A DNA stretch of 64,000 nucleotides, taken from assembly GCA_025602905.1 (NCBI GenBank), contig JAHLKI010000054.1, positions 1-64,000 on the forward strand, written 5' to 3'. Shown piece after piece: positions 8,153 to 17,415 of this stretch. Below the pieces are notes generated by a model. That model did not search any database. It had not been told where the DNA came from and was given only the letters and a program-made list of their open reading frames with translations. Positions within the stretch are counted from its first letter, which is position 1; each line of letters opens with the position of its first letter. Source of the stretch: Phlyctochytrium arcticum (lineage: Eukaryota > Chytridiomycota > Chytridiomycetes > Chytridiales > Chytridiaceae). The translations under genes were made by a program, and so were the position numbers.

Positions 8153-8491
8153 CTATTCAATATCATCGTTGCCTCCGTCGTCATCTCCGTTGTCTCCGTA
8201 GTCTACGGAGTCTACGGAGGCTTTCCCTTTTCCTTTGCGGTCTTCCGTTGCTTTCGCTTTGACGACTCTCTTTTTTCGCGGAGTGCCATCCTTGTTGAAA
8301 CCTTGACGCTTCACCCCTTTATTCGCCTGTTGAGCAGAGGTCGCTTCGATTGCCAATTGGGTAGGCTCCGCTTCGATTGCAAGTTGGATAGTGCTACCCT
8401 GCAATTGCCCCATGCCAAGAATGGAACGAGGAGCAACGAGTGGAGGCATCATTGCCTGGGTCGGTTCGAAACGATATCCATCCGCATACAT
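8153..8491 (-). CDS. Small basic protein with acidic repeat-derived tail
   Basis: The 112-residue ORF starts with an ATG at 8491. Its middle is basic (GTPRKKRVVKAK). The last 20 residues (SVDYGDNGDDDGGND) come from the CTACGGAGN repeat at 8191-8221 and its surroundings, so the repeat has become coding here. Residues 30-60 repeat the unit QLAIEA twice. No family was recognised. It lies 6 bp downstream of the 8498-8854 ORF on the same strand, likely co-transcribed. Confidence 0.45.
   Translation of the reverse strand: MYADGYRFEPTQAMMPPLVAPRSILGMGQLQGSTIQLAIEAEPTQLAIEATSAQQANKGVKRQGFNKDGTPRKKRVVKAKATEDRKGKGKASVDSVDYGDNGDDDGGNDDIE
8191..8221. repeat. CTACGGAGN repeat, site 3
   Basis: Two and a half units on plus follow an inverted unit (GTCTCCGTAG), giving a short palindromic structure. 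It is read as SVDYGD on the minus strand in the 8153-8491 ORF. Confidence 0.7.
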
Positions 8492-8497
8492 TAGAAG

Positions 8498-8854
8498 TCA
8501 CTTTGCAACATCCGGGAGCAGAATTCGAAGTTTCATAAATTCCGGGGAGCCCAGAAATTCGCGATACTGTTCGACAGTAATACGCTGTCCTTGAATCGAG
8601 AAATCCAAACTTTGCATGCTGTTTACAACATTGGCAGAAACCTTAGTGAGGACATTATCCAACTTTTCAAAAAATCGAATCATTTCTGGCAACATTTCGA
8701 TAAATTCGCGTTCGGTATTGTGATAATCTCTGGAATCGGATGCCTCAATAAGCGTTTTACGATAAACTCCAGAACCAGTTGTAAAGTGCAAATTGGGAGA
8801 ATTGCAGAGATTGTGGAATCGATCTTTGAGTTTGTTGGCTTTTGAACCAGTCAT
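8498..8854 (-). CDS. Unknown 118-residue protein of the viral element
   Basis: The frame is open further upstream to 8965, but that extension is low in complexity. The ATG at 8854 (MTGSKANKLKDRF) begins the well-ordered part, so I prefer it. The product is helical and mixed in charge (FIEMLPEMIRFFEKLDNVL; EQYREFLGSPEFMKL). No known family is visible. It precedes the 8153-8491 ORF in the same direction. A viral structural or accessory role is only a guess from position. Confidence 0.5.
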   Translation of the reverse strand: MTGSKANKLKDRFHNLCNSPNLHFTTGSGVYRKTLIEASDSRDYHNTEREFIEMLPEMIRFFEKLDNVLTKVSANVVNSMQSLDFSIQGQRITVEQYREFLGSPEFMKLRILLPDVAK

Positions 8855-9130
8855 GTTTGCAGTTAATTGATACTGGGTGGTTGCAGTTGATACTAGGTGG
8901 ATTTTGGAGGTGAGGGAGGAGGGGGAAGGACGGTGTTGACCTGTTTTTATAATTTTTGGGGACAAAGGTCGTCCTTTCCCACCCGTTGATAAAAAAGTGA
9001 TAAACTTTACAGGAGTTGCACCTCACAAAATGCTGTGCCACATCTTCCTGAAACAGGGGTTGCACGAATTACAGAGTGCTGTGCCACAACTTCCTTAACT
9101 AGATTTATTATCTGACATGACAGTAAGAAT

Positions 9131-10162
9131 ATGGCATCTGCATTCAATAAATTAAGAGACCTCTACTATGACCCGGAAACAGGTTATACATCAGCCATTC
9201 GACTCTTTCAACTCGCCAAAGAACGAGGGCTATCAGTCAAATTAAAAGATGTGCAGGATTTCGTCGCCAAACAGCAAGTATCGCAATTACACGCACAACC
9301 TCGAAAGGAAAAAGACTTCCTCCACATTGTAAGTCCAGCATTAGATGGTGTTTGGCAAGCAGACCTAATCGACCTGCCAAGATTAGCAAAAGCCAACAAT
9401 GGCTATAGATATGTTTTGACCATTGTTGATGTGTACAGTCGATATGCTTTTTGTATCTCCTTGAAAAACAAGACTGGAAAAGCCGTCGCTGAAGCATTCA
9501 AAGAACTTTTCAAAAAGGGACGGATACCAAAGAAACTAACCACTGATGCAGGTTCGGAATTTCTCAACGCTGAAATGAGAGCCTTGCTTAAAAAAAACAA
9601 CGTAGAACAGTTCTCGGCACAAGCAGGGGACCATAACCGGCTTGGAATAATTGAAAGATTCAACCGAACCTTGAAAACTTACCTAGCCCGGTTCTTTACC
9701 GCAACAAATCAAAAAAGTTATGTTAATTCATTGCCTCTTTTCGTCAAAAACTATAACAATCAGGTACACAGTACAATTGACAAAAAGCCGGTTACTGTTA
9801 AAGATGGTGATATTCCCGACAGTTTGGAACCTTACAATAACGCACTTGATCAATTCTATTCTTTTCAGATTGGTGATGTCGTTCGTGTCCAATTGGAACG
9901 GAACATCTTCTCTAAAGGATTCATCCCTCGATACAGCAAAGAGACATATGTCGTTGGTGGGATTATTGGTTATGCTTTTGAATTGTATTTACTTCAAGGG
10001 GAATTGCAAATGAAGTTATACAAGGCAAGTCAGTTGCTGAAGATTTCCGATATCCAAAAAACCCCACAAGGCGTGAAGGAGGTTGCCAACCTACGAGGCG
10101 CTGATTTGGTCTTTGGAGTGGAAAAGCGAACCGTGATTCCCAATCGTCGCTACGTTCAGTAA
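9131..10162 (+). CDS. Retroviral-like (rve) DDE integrase
   Basis: This intact 343-residue integrase inserts the linear element into chromosomal DNA. The catalytic triad is visible: D78 in WQADLIDL, D139 in TTDAGSEF and E175 in GIIERFNRTLK, with 35 residues between the second Asp and the Glu, as in Polinton and retroviral integrases. The N-terminal 60 residues are helical. The C-terminal part (about 240-300, IGDVVRVQLERNIFSKGF) resembles the SH3-like DNA-binding tail. No clear HHCC zinc motif or chromodomain was seen. It is followed directly by the polymerase gene in the same direction, and by a CTACGGAGN repeat in the gap. Unlike the polymerase it carries no visible lesion. Confidence 0.9.
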   Translation: MASAFNKLRDLYYDPETGYTSAIRLFQLAKERGLSVKLKDVQDFVAKQQVSQLHAQPRKEKDFLHIVSPALDGVWQADLIDLPRLAKANNGYRYVLTIVDVYSRYAFCISLKNKTGKAVAEAFKELFKKGRIPKKLTTDAGSEFLNAEMRALLKKNNVEQFSAQAGDHNRLGIIERFNRTLKTYLARFFTATNQKSYVNSLPLFVKNYNNQVHSTIDKKPVTVKDGDIPDSLEPYNNALDQFYSFQIGDVVRVQLERNIFSKGFIPRYSKETYVVGGIIGYAFELYLLQGELQMKLYKASQLLKISDIQKTPQGVKEVANLRGADLVFGVEKRTVIPNRRYVQ

Positions 10163-10207
10163 CTTTGCGAGTTTCGCCCCGCCCGCCGAAGTTGCATGAT
10201 GGCAATT

Positions 10208-10252
10208 GTCTCCATAGTCTATGGAGGCTACGGAGACTACGGAGACTACGGA
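10208..10252. repeat. CTACGGAGN repeat, site 4
   Basis: An inverted unit (GTCTCCATAG) is followed by about four direct 9-nt units. It lies in the integrase-polymerase gap, which otherwise shows only a GATTGCGTCRRRTTG partial duplication at 10272-10315. Confidence 0.7.
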
Positions 10253-10385
10253 TGTCAGCATGATTTCATCTTAAGTAAGATTGCGTCAGATTGTGGGTAA
10301 GATTGCGTCGAGTTGCGGGTAAAGATTTTACTATTTAACAAGGTAAAGTTGTACAAAGAATAAGAACCTTGTACAATTTACCAAC

Positions 10386-13300
10386 ATGACCAAGTATATC
10401 AATCCATTCACGAATCGAGCAATTGAAGAAGGAACAAAGACTTTTAAAAATGTCCGAAAGCGAATTCGAAACGAAGCAAATCCAACAGGCGTTCGCAATC
10501 AAGACGCTCTTGTCACCTAGAAGAATTATGTAAAACCACCTCGAAAAAGGAACAAAGTCGTCAGCGCACCTGTAGAGTTTGGTCCATTATCTAAAGTTCA
10601 ACCTGAGAGCCTGCGCTCATCAGCCACGCCTACGACGTCTGTGCAGGAACGCCATCAGCGAGAACAACAAGAGCATGGTCTCCCCGACCCTATGGTTATG
10701 GCACGAGAAATTTACAATGCAGAACTTGCTCAAGAGGCTTTACGCAAGATGGCTGCTTTATCCAAGTATCGTCAGGAAAAGGAAGCCGTCCACAATCGAA
10801 GATTGACAAACAAAGGTTTCAACATTTTTGAGTTTCCCTACCTTTCCAATTCAGACCTCGTCAAAGGAATCAAAGCCGCTGTGCATGATTCAAGCACAAT
10901 GGCGTACAAAGTGAATTTCTCTTTTGCGTACATGCTCCGAAATATCCATGAGAACGAATACAAGATTTACCACCCTAATTCCAATGTTGAAGTCTTTCCA
11001 AATCCCGTTGTGGTGAAAGACTTGGCTGGCTTCTATGCTGCTACAGAGAAGTTATTAGAATTCATCAAGAGCATCTTTGACCGAGTCGAACGACCAGATA
11101 CTAAATGGGTATTTAGTAAATTGCATGACGTCTATGTTTATCGTACAAATTTGGACTTTCGTCTTGGAGCAAACATTGAGTTACCCAAGTTCATTCTAGA
11201 GAGTAAATCGATTGCTTCCTTTAAGAAGACTCCCCATAATTTATGCTTTTGGGCTTGTTTAGCCGGTGGTTTGGATACATCAACAAGTAAGGACTTTGAC
11301 CGGTATACAGCAAAGGCAAAAAAACTATGGTGCACGTTCTACAAAAAGAAGACCTTTAATTCTGAGTATGGCGGATTTCAATTTGACGATATTTCTAAGG
11401 TCGAGGCAGCCTTTTCCTGTCGCATCAACGTCTATGAACTGTATGAAAACAAAACGTGTCGTCTTATCCGAGCACCCGAAAGGACAGATGGAGTGGAAAT
11501 TAATGTTAACCTCTACACCAACGAAGCGGGGGAAAATCATTTTTCATTTATCACCAAGAAGAATGTTTTTGCTAATTCTTATATTTGCGACACATGTAAC
11601 TCCTTGTTTGAAAACTTGGATTCACTTAGAAAACATCACAAGGATTGTGCCATTCAGTCAAGAATCGAATTTCCCGGTGGTCACTACAGAACTTGCACAC
11701 CAATCTTGAAAGAACTGCAAGGTCTTGGTATTGACGTTCCTTACACTGATTATCCTTTTTTTATTGGCTTCGACACGGAAACTTATAATTTGCAAGATTT
11801 CAAAAGCCCGGTCAATGGCGAAAAACTGGTAATTGATGCCCAGTTGGAATTGATGTCGCTTTCCTTCACTACCTGTTTCAAAGGTGTTGTTGGTGAACCA
11901 GTTGTTGTTTCGATTGGTGATGAAGTAGGAAAGACCCTTTCCACACCGGATATTCTTAAAAAAGCAGTTCACATGATGACTTATGCAAGGGAGGAACCGC
12001 TATCACGTATTTTCAAAGATTTCGACACCGTCTTAAAGGCAATCCGGAACCATCCTGACCTAGAAGACAAGCACAAATCAGCACTCTTTTCACGTTTATA
12101 CGACTGGATTGAGGAAGTACCTGTCTATGGATTCAACTCGTCTTCATTCGATACGAATGTTCTCAAACATCATCTCGCAAATGCCCTTCAAGAATTCGCT
12201 AAGCCCCGAGGCTTGATGTCTATGGTGGAAAAAGCATACGCAAAGACAGTGTTTCGTACTTATGGAAAGGATAAGGTTCGTTGTGGAGCGGCTAAAATCC
12301 AAATTGACCTTGGAAATGGCAGCAACCTTGTTGAACCCGACTTTGCTATACCAGAGGAAAAATTGATTATCGAAGTGCAAGGCTGCTATTGGCATGGATG
12401 CCCTAAATGTTATAAGCCAGAAGATGTCAATCAACGATATGGAAACGTTACCTTTGGTGAACTGTATCGAAGAACGCAATGGAGGAAAACTCAATTGGAG
12501 AACTTGGGCTGGACGGTTCAGGAAGTATGGGTGTGTGAGTGGTTGGCTACAGAAAAGGCTAAAGGAAATCAAATCTCAACTATCACTGGCATCATCAAAT
12601 CCGGAAATTCTTACCGAAGTTTGAACAATGGTAACTTTCATTTCAAAGACATTAAGGCATTCCTCGACCCTGGTGCTTCTTTGGACAAGTTTATCAAGAT
12701 GTATGATTGTTCTTTACAAAAAATGAACTTTCCGCATGGATTTACAAGTGATATTGCGAGTTTCCTCTTGAAAAACCCCGAATACAAAGACTTGTGGAAA
12801 ACTGGTGGGATTGCAGAACTACTCCGCACGATTCCTATCAAAGACATATCCAGAGATTGGTACACGGATTTATCAGGAAACATTACCATCTCGGAGGAGG
12901 ATTTCGAAAAGTTACAGCAGGTTTGGAAGGCACGTGAATTGCCTACGGAGACTACGGAGGCTATGGAGGCTATGGAGTCTATGGAGACAAGCCGCCCACC
13001 CAGCACAATTCTCGACCACTTGAGAGAGTATAACAACGTCGATGTTGTCCCCATGTGCGAAGCCATCTATAAACACCATGCCTACTTTCATGAGATGGGG
13101 GTCGATATCCACAAAGACTGTATCTCTCTACCTGGTGCCGCGAATCTTATCCTTTTCAATGGACTTCCTAATCAGCCGGAAACACAAATTCAACACGATT
13201 TTGCCTTGTGGAAAGAAGAAGATGCTGATATGTATCAGGACTTTTACAAGGGCGCTATGCAAGGTGGTCCATCAATTGTCTTTTGCCACTATGCCAAAGT

Positions 13301-14551
13301 CGGAGAAACAAAAATTCGTGATACAGAAAACATCTGTCAAAGTTGCGTAGGAGTTGACGCAAATTCGCTTTATCCGTGGGGTATCAAGCAAAGAATGCCC
13401 GTTGGAGATTATAAGGTTGAACGAAATCCGGACTTTGCAAACGCTTTCAAAGGTGTTATGTTTGGAGGACTCTTTGGTTTTGTAAAGTGTGATATGTCCA
13501 CCCCCGACCATCTCATGGACAAATTTAGTGAATTTTCTCCAATATTTCACAATACCCTGGTGAAAGATGACAAGGGCAAAGAAAGCCGGAAGTTGGTTGG
13601 AACAACCTCTGCGAAAAACGTATGGATTCCAACACCACTTTTCAAATGGTATGTGCAACATGGATTATTTGTCAACAAAATTCACACTATGATTTTCTAT
13701 GACTCTGGCGAAGTTTGTTTTGATTGGTTTGTAGATCATTTCGTCAGTGAACGAAGAAAAGGTGATGAGAAACCAGAGTATGCCATTAAGGCACAAGGCG
13801 CAAAATTGGTTCTCAATAGTTCATACGGGAAAACCATCACCAACTTTGAAAAACATATCGATATCAAAATTGTAGCAGATAAGAATGTACCCCGATACGT
13901 ACGAAAGAACACCTACAAACGAATGACCCCGCTCCACGATATGTGTGAAATGGAATTCTCCAAGAACAAGTATAGACAAGGCTTACCATTCCAAATCGGA
14001 CTAATGGTATACGGCTATGCGAAGTTGAGGATGCTACAGTTTTACTACGATTTTATAGACAAATTTGTACCACGGGACAAGTTTCAATTGCAATGGATGG
14101 ATACCGATTCTCTTTACATGGCTTTAGCGGGGAATAATCTAGACGAACTAGTGCGCCCTGACCTGAAAGATGAGTACGAACTTGTAAAAAAGGATTGGCT
14201 TGTTACAAATGCATACGATGAAAGGACTCCTGGACTGTTTAAAGATGAGTGGATTGGATGGGCTATGATTGCCCTTGCGCCCAAAATGTACTACGCCGTT
14301 GGACTGGACAAGGATAAGATGAGTTGTAAAGGGTCGAACAAAAAACAAAACGTTGAGTCTTGAATTATGAAAGTTTTATGGAAGTGTACGAGAAAAAGAA
14401 CGAAGATTTCATCATAGAAACTCGAAATGCGGGGTTCAGAGTCTATGATAGTCTTCTTTACCGTTACACACAGGGAAAAAAAGGACTCAGTTTTCGCCAA
14501 GACAAAAGAAAACTGTTACCAGATGAAAAACAAACTGCGCCTTTATACTAA
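10386..14551 (+). pseudogene. Protein-primed family B DNA polymerase with two lesions
   Basis: The frame starts with an ATG at 10386 and meets an in-frame TAG at 10518-10520 (codon 45). It then stays open to 14363 (1240 codons from a GTG at 10641). The exonuclease motifs are GFDTETYN (Exo I), GFNSSSFDTNV (Exo II) and YNNVDV (Exo III). A Cys/His zinc finger (CDTCNSLF...HHKDC) precedes them near 11585-11655. Between Exo II and Exo III lies a Vsr/PD-(D/E)XK-like domain (EPDF...LIIEVQGCYWHGCPKC, near 12340-12410), known from other Polinton polymerases. Polymerase motifs are DANSLYP (A), KLVLNSSYGK (B) and DTDSLY (C). After SCKGSNKKQN the frame ends at a TGA, while the conserved C-terminal tail (LNYESFMEVYEKK...) continues in another frame from about 14360 to 14551. 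It is the replicative polymerase of the element, now probably non-functional. Confidence 0.85.
12943..12988. repeat. CTACGGAGN repeat inside the polymerase frame, site 5
   Basis: Five units of the 9-nt repeat lie in frame and are read as TETTEAMEAMESMET, between the endonuclease-like domain and Exo III. Because the unit is 9 nt the frame is kept. Confidence 0.75.
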
Positions 14552-14875
14552 ATGTTCTTGCACATGGCGAAAAAGATTCTTCATTGTGCTTTTATGCTTT
14601 GATAAGACTCGTTGTATGTACTCATTATCTATGTTACTTTTGTTGGTGATTGTTCCTTTCTTTAAATTTATTGAGAAGAGATGTTCTTTGCCTTTGAACA
14701 TTGCCAGACCTACGCATGTGACGGTTGGTATTGTCCATGATAACGACCACCATGTCCTACCTTCCACCAAATCAGCCAAATCTTGGACGAAATCAGAAAA
14801 CGCTTCTGGATGCTCTGCTTCGAACTGTGTAATTATTTCATCACTTACTTTACTTGTTGATGCAAACTCTACCAT
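14543..14875 (-). CDS. Unknown 110-residue protein of the viral element
   Basis: The ORF starts with an ATG at 14875 and is convergent with the polymerase, overlapping its tail frame by 9 bp. The N-terminal half is acidic and helical (ITQFEAEHPEAFSDFVQDLADL) and the centre is Trp-rich (GRTWWSLSW). The rest is basic. No family was recognised. Composition and the ordered helix argue that it is real. Confidence 0.45.
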   Translation of the reverse strand: MVEFASTSKVSDEIITQFEAEHPEAFSDFVQDLADLVEGRTWWSLSWTIPTVTCVGLAMFKGKEHLFSINLKKGTITNKSNIDNEYIQRVLSKHKSTMKNLFRHVQEHLV

Positions 14876-14985
14876 ATTATTCCATAAGTAGTAGCATATC
14901 TGTGTTTCTTTAAATCATTATCGATATCTGAAAAATGATATAAAACAGCCCACGGTTCCTTATCCCCTTGCACCTTACAGACAAT

Positions 14986-15438
14986 ATGGCTCTTCCATCA
15001 ATTAAAGACCGAGCGAAACTATTAGAGAACCAAAAATGGGCTACTGCAGTTTATGTGGATGGCTTCTCCGATACGCAAATCAAAAAACACTACTATCAAC
15101 TACGATACGAAGAAGACCCAGAAGTGGAGCCTGAACTCTGCCATGATTACTATATTGGTGAAGGCTATCCGTGGGAGTACATGGGAAAGGACATATTTAC
15201 AGCAATCCTCAAGTTGGAATATTCAGACTATTCGAGTCTGACCTATGTTTTTGAGAAAAGAAATCACGAAACAGAAACTATCGCATTTCATAAGTTCTGG
15301 GACTATCAGGATTTCTTTCGAAAAACGACAAGTCAGCGATTCTATGAACCTATCGACTGGACAAAAGTTATCCTCTGTAGTCTAGATAGGCTATCGAGAC
15401 AAATTGGTGAAAGGAGGTGGGAGTGTAAACGTATGTAG
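14986..15438 (+). CDS. Unknown acidic/aromatic protein ending in the right TIR
   Basis: The ATG at 14986 (MALPSIKDRAKLL) follows an upstream in-frame TTG and gives 150 residues. The product is rich in Tyr, Glu and Asp (HYYQLRYEEDPEVEPELCHD; YIGEGYPWEYMGKDIF), and looks like a compact globular protein. It has no membrane segment. Its last 22 codons lie in the inner right TIR. I do not recognise a family. It is the last gene of the element, divergent from the 14543-14875 ORF. Confidence 0.5.
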   Translation: MALPSIKDRAKLLENQKWATAVYVDGFSDTQIKKHYYQLRYEEDPEVEPELCHDYYIGEGYPWEYMGKDIFTAILKLEYSDYSSLTYVFEKRNHETETIAFHKFWDYQDFFRKTTSQRFYEPIDWTKVILCSLDRLSRQIGERRWECKRM

Positions 15439-16065
15439 CAAACTAAGGGCTTTGCCCGGAAAACTGCGGGTGTGATTTTTATCAAAGATTCATGTAGAGC
15501 ATCGCTTGTAACTATGCTGTACTTGATATGTGTTCCGATAATAAAGAATGTTCGTATTGTATGTTGGTGAAAATGTAGCAAACTAGACGTATTTGTGGGA
15601 AAACTGCGGTTAGGATTCCCACGAGACAAAAAGTTTCGAAAAGTGTCGAAAATGCAGGGTTTTAAGTCGATAAAGGCCTAGTTTCGTATGATTTTCGACG
15701 TTTTGACGGTTTATCGACTTAAACGGAGTGAAAACTGGGTAAAAACACCTGTTTTTCACACATTCCAGATTTGGCACATTTAGAATGACCCTTTTTTCTT
15801 GAATTGACTCGACGAATTCAAAAACATTTGAAATTGGAAAAAACTGAAATCATGGAATGCGCCTCTCCATCGCTTTCCATGTTTTGACATAACGATGTAC
15901 AGTTCTCTCCATCGGTTGCAGTCAAAACCGTACGCTATTGGTCGAATGCAGGTTCATGGCTCTCCATCGGACTTGGCAAATTACGAAAATAGGATTATGG
16001 TGATGTAACATGGAGTGTGGTTCGAGGGAGGGAAATGAATGTGGTCAATTGTGGTTACAAGCCGT
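15372..16065. repeat. Right terminal inverted repeat
   Basis: This is the inverted partner of 178-874. The outer part, 15701-16065, is nearly identical to the left copy; the inner part is diverged. It ends in GGTTACAAGCCGT. Beyond it the sequence is at once alignable to the F-box paralogue, which fixes the right boundary at 16065 within a few bases. CTCTCCATCG subterminal repeats mirror those of the left copy. Confidence 0.85.
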
Positions 16066-16942
16066 CCATACCTTAACTACTCGCGGGTGGCTCTGATCAC
16101 CGTGTCTCATGCTTGGACCCAAGTTGCTCAATCACAGTTATTCCGCTCGATACACTTTGATGGCACCTATGATGTTCCCTCTCATTTTGAGCTGCTATTG
16201 CAAACGTTCGAAAAGAAACCACAACTAGCAAGTTTGGTTCGTGAGCTAAGCTTCGAACTGTGGGGCACAGGTATATACGTCGATAAAAATCTTTTTGCAC
16301 GAATAGCCAGGCTAGCAAAGCTATGCCCCAATATGTAAGTTTTCCGGCTGTTGATTCGATACTTTAAGTTGACCCAATCTTTTCAATAGCACGAGACTTG
16401 ATTTGGAATCATTCTTTGTGATGAAAGACGAGGATCTACTGGACATGGTGGGAAAGTGTAGATCATTAGAAGAGCTGTCTATAGCCAGTTGCGAACAAAT
16501 TTCAAGCCAGGGCCTCGGCAAGGTTTTGCTCTCCTTGACAAATCTGCGAAAGCTGGATGTTGCCGGTGTTTACAAGCTTGACGATGATTGTTTCCGTGAC
16601 ATCGCCAAAATGTGCCCACTACTGGAAGATCTGGATTTGTGGAGCACGAGCGTCACTCGCACCGGAGTATCGTCTGTCATGGAGCTTGCCCCAAAACTGG
16701 CAACCCTCAATTTATCACAGTCGAGCAAAATTGATGATTCGGAGATGGACGCTATCATGAATGCAAAGCCACCACATGTCAAAATTACCCACTACAACCA
16801 TCATGATATTTACAAACTCGACAGCAATAGCGCATACTCCCAGTACTCCGACGGCGATGAAAATCTGTTTGATGACGACGACGATTATTATTATGAGGAT
16901 TACAACGAGGATTGGAATGATGAATACGACGACCTGCCATGA
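16066..16942 (+). pseudogene. 5'-truncated F-box/leucine-rich-repeat protein
   Basis: This is a close tandem paralogue of the gene at 17416. It has exons 16066-16334 and 16390-16942 with a 55-bp intron (GTAAGT...ATAG) at the same place as the paralogue's. The preserved part begins inside the F-box (YSRVALITVSHAWTQ) and continues through LRRs (LEELSIASCEQIS, LRKLDVAGVY, LEDLDLW) to an acidic Asp/Tyr tail. The N-terminal about 45 codons of the paralogue are missing, replaced by the viral TIR. An in-frame ATG at 16039 within the TIR could restart translation and add 9 foreign residues (MWSIVVTSR). F-box proteins recruit substrates to SCF ubiquitin ligases; this copy probably lost the Skp1-binding start of the motif. 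Confidence 0.75.
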
Positions 16943-17415
16943 ACCCGGTCAATTGTCGGCGTTTCGGGTCTTTCTCAAGTGGGGAATGGGCATGCCTGTC
17001 TAGCTTTGGACCTTTGGGGTCCATTCCTCCAGCAGGAATCTGCTTAGAGATACAATGTAGATAGTGGAGATAGTCGGACAACAAATATGTACATAATGAA
17101 GCGTGATGGCCATATCAACAAAATAATGGGAAAACATCTGGGGAAACAGACTTGGCACTTTGAACCTTCCAATAAGTTGGCAAGAATGATAAAACTTAAA
17201 GTTCGGCACTTGGCACAAAATTCCTTTCCGATCTGCGGATTACTCCGAAAACCATCTAATTGTTTTGTCCGTTGGAAAGAAAAGCTTTAACCTTTTATAC
17301 GTCTTTACAATTGAGGTTTTCATCGAGATGACAGTGTGGCGCGGGATCAAGTCCAAATTGTACGCGGAGCTGTCAACGCTGGGAAAATTCAGAACTTTTT
17401 GGCACACGATCTGGC
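16943..17415. other. Intergenic gap between F-box paralogues
   Basis: No gene was seen. It should hold the 3' end of the first paralogue and the promoter of the second. No clear TATA box or repeat was noted. Confidence 0.5.

Larger units (their letters stand above)
178..16065. mobile_element. Polinton/Maverick-like endogenous viral element
   Basis: The 15.9-kb unit is bounded by long inverted repeats and carries the Polinton hallmarks: a DDE integrase (9131-10162), a protein-primed-type family B DNA polymerase (10386-14551), a major capsid protein of double-jelly-roll type (4691-5938) and a penton-like minor capsid protein (3277-4024). No packaging ATPase (Walker A/B) and no Ulp1/adenain-like protease can be seen in any frame, although canonical Polintons usually have both. 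A Crinkler-HNH gene and a GNAT-like ORF look like cargo. Several genes are frameshifted or nonsense-mutated, so this copy is probably inactive. I could not find a 6-bp target duplication: flanks at 172-177 and 16066-16071 differ. The outer ends were set from where the inverted match stops. Confidence 0.85.
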
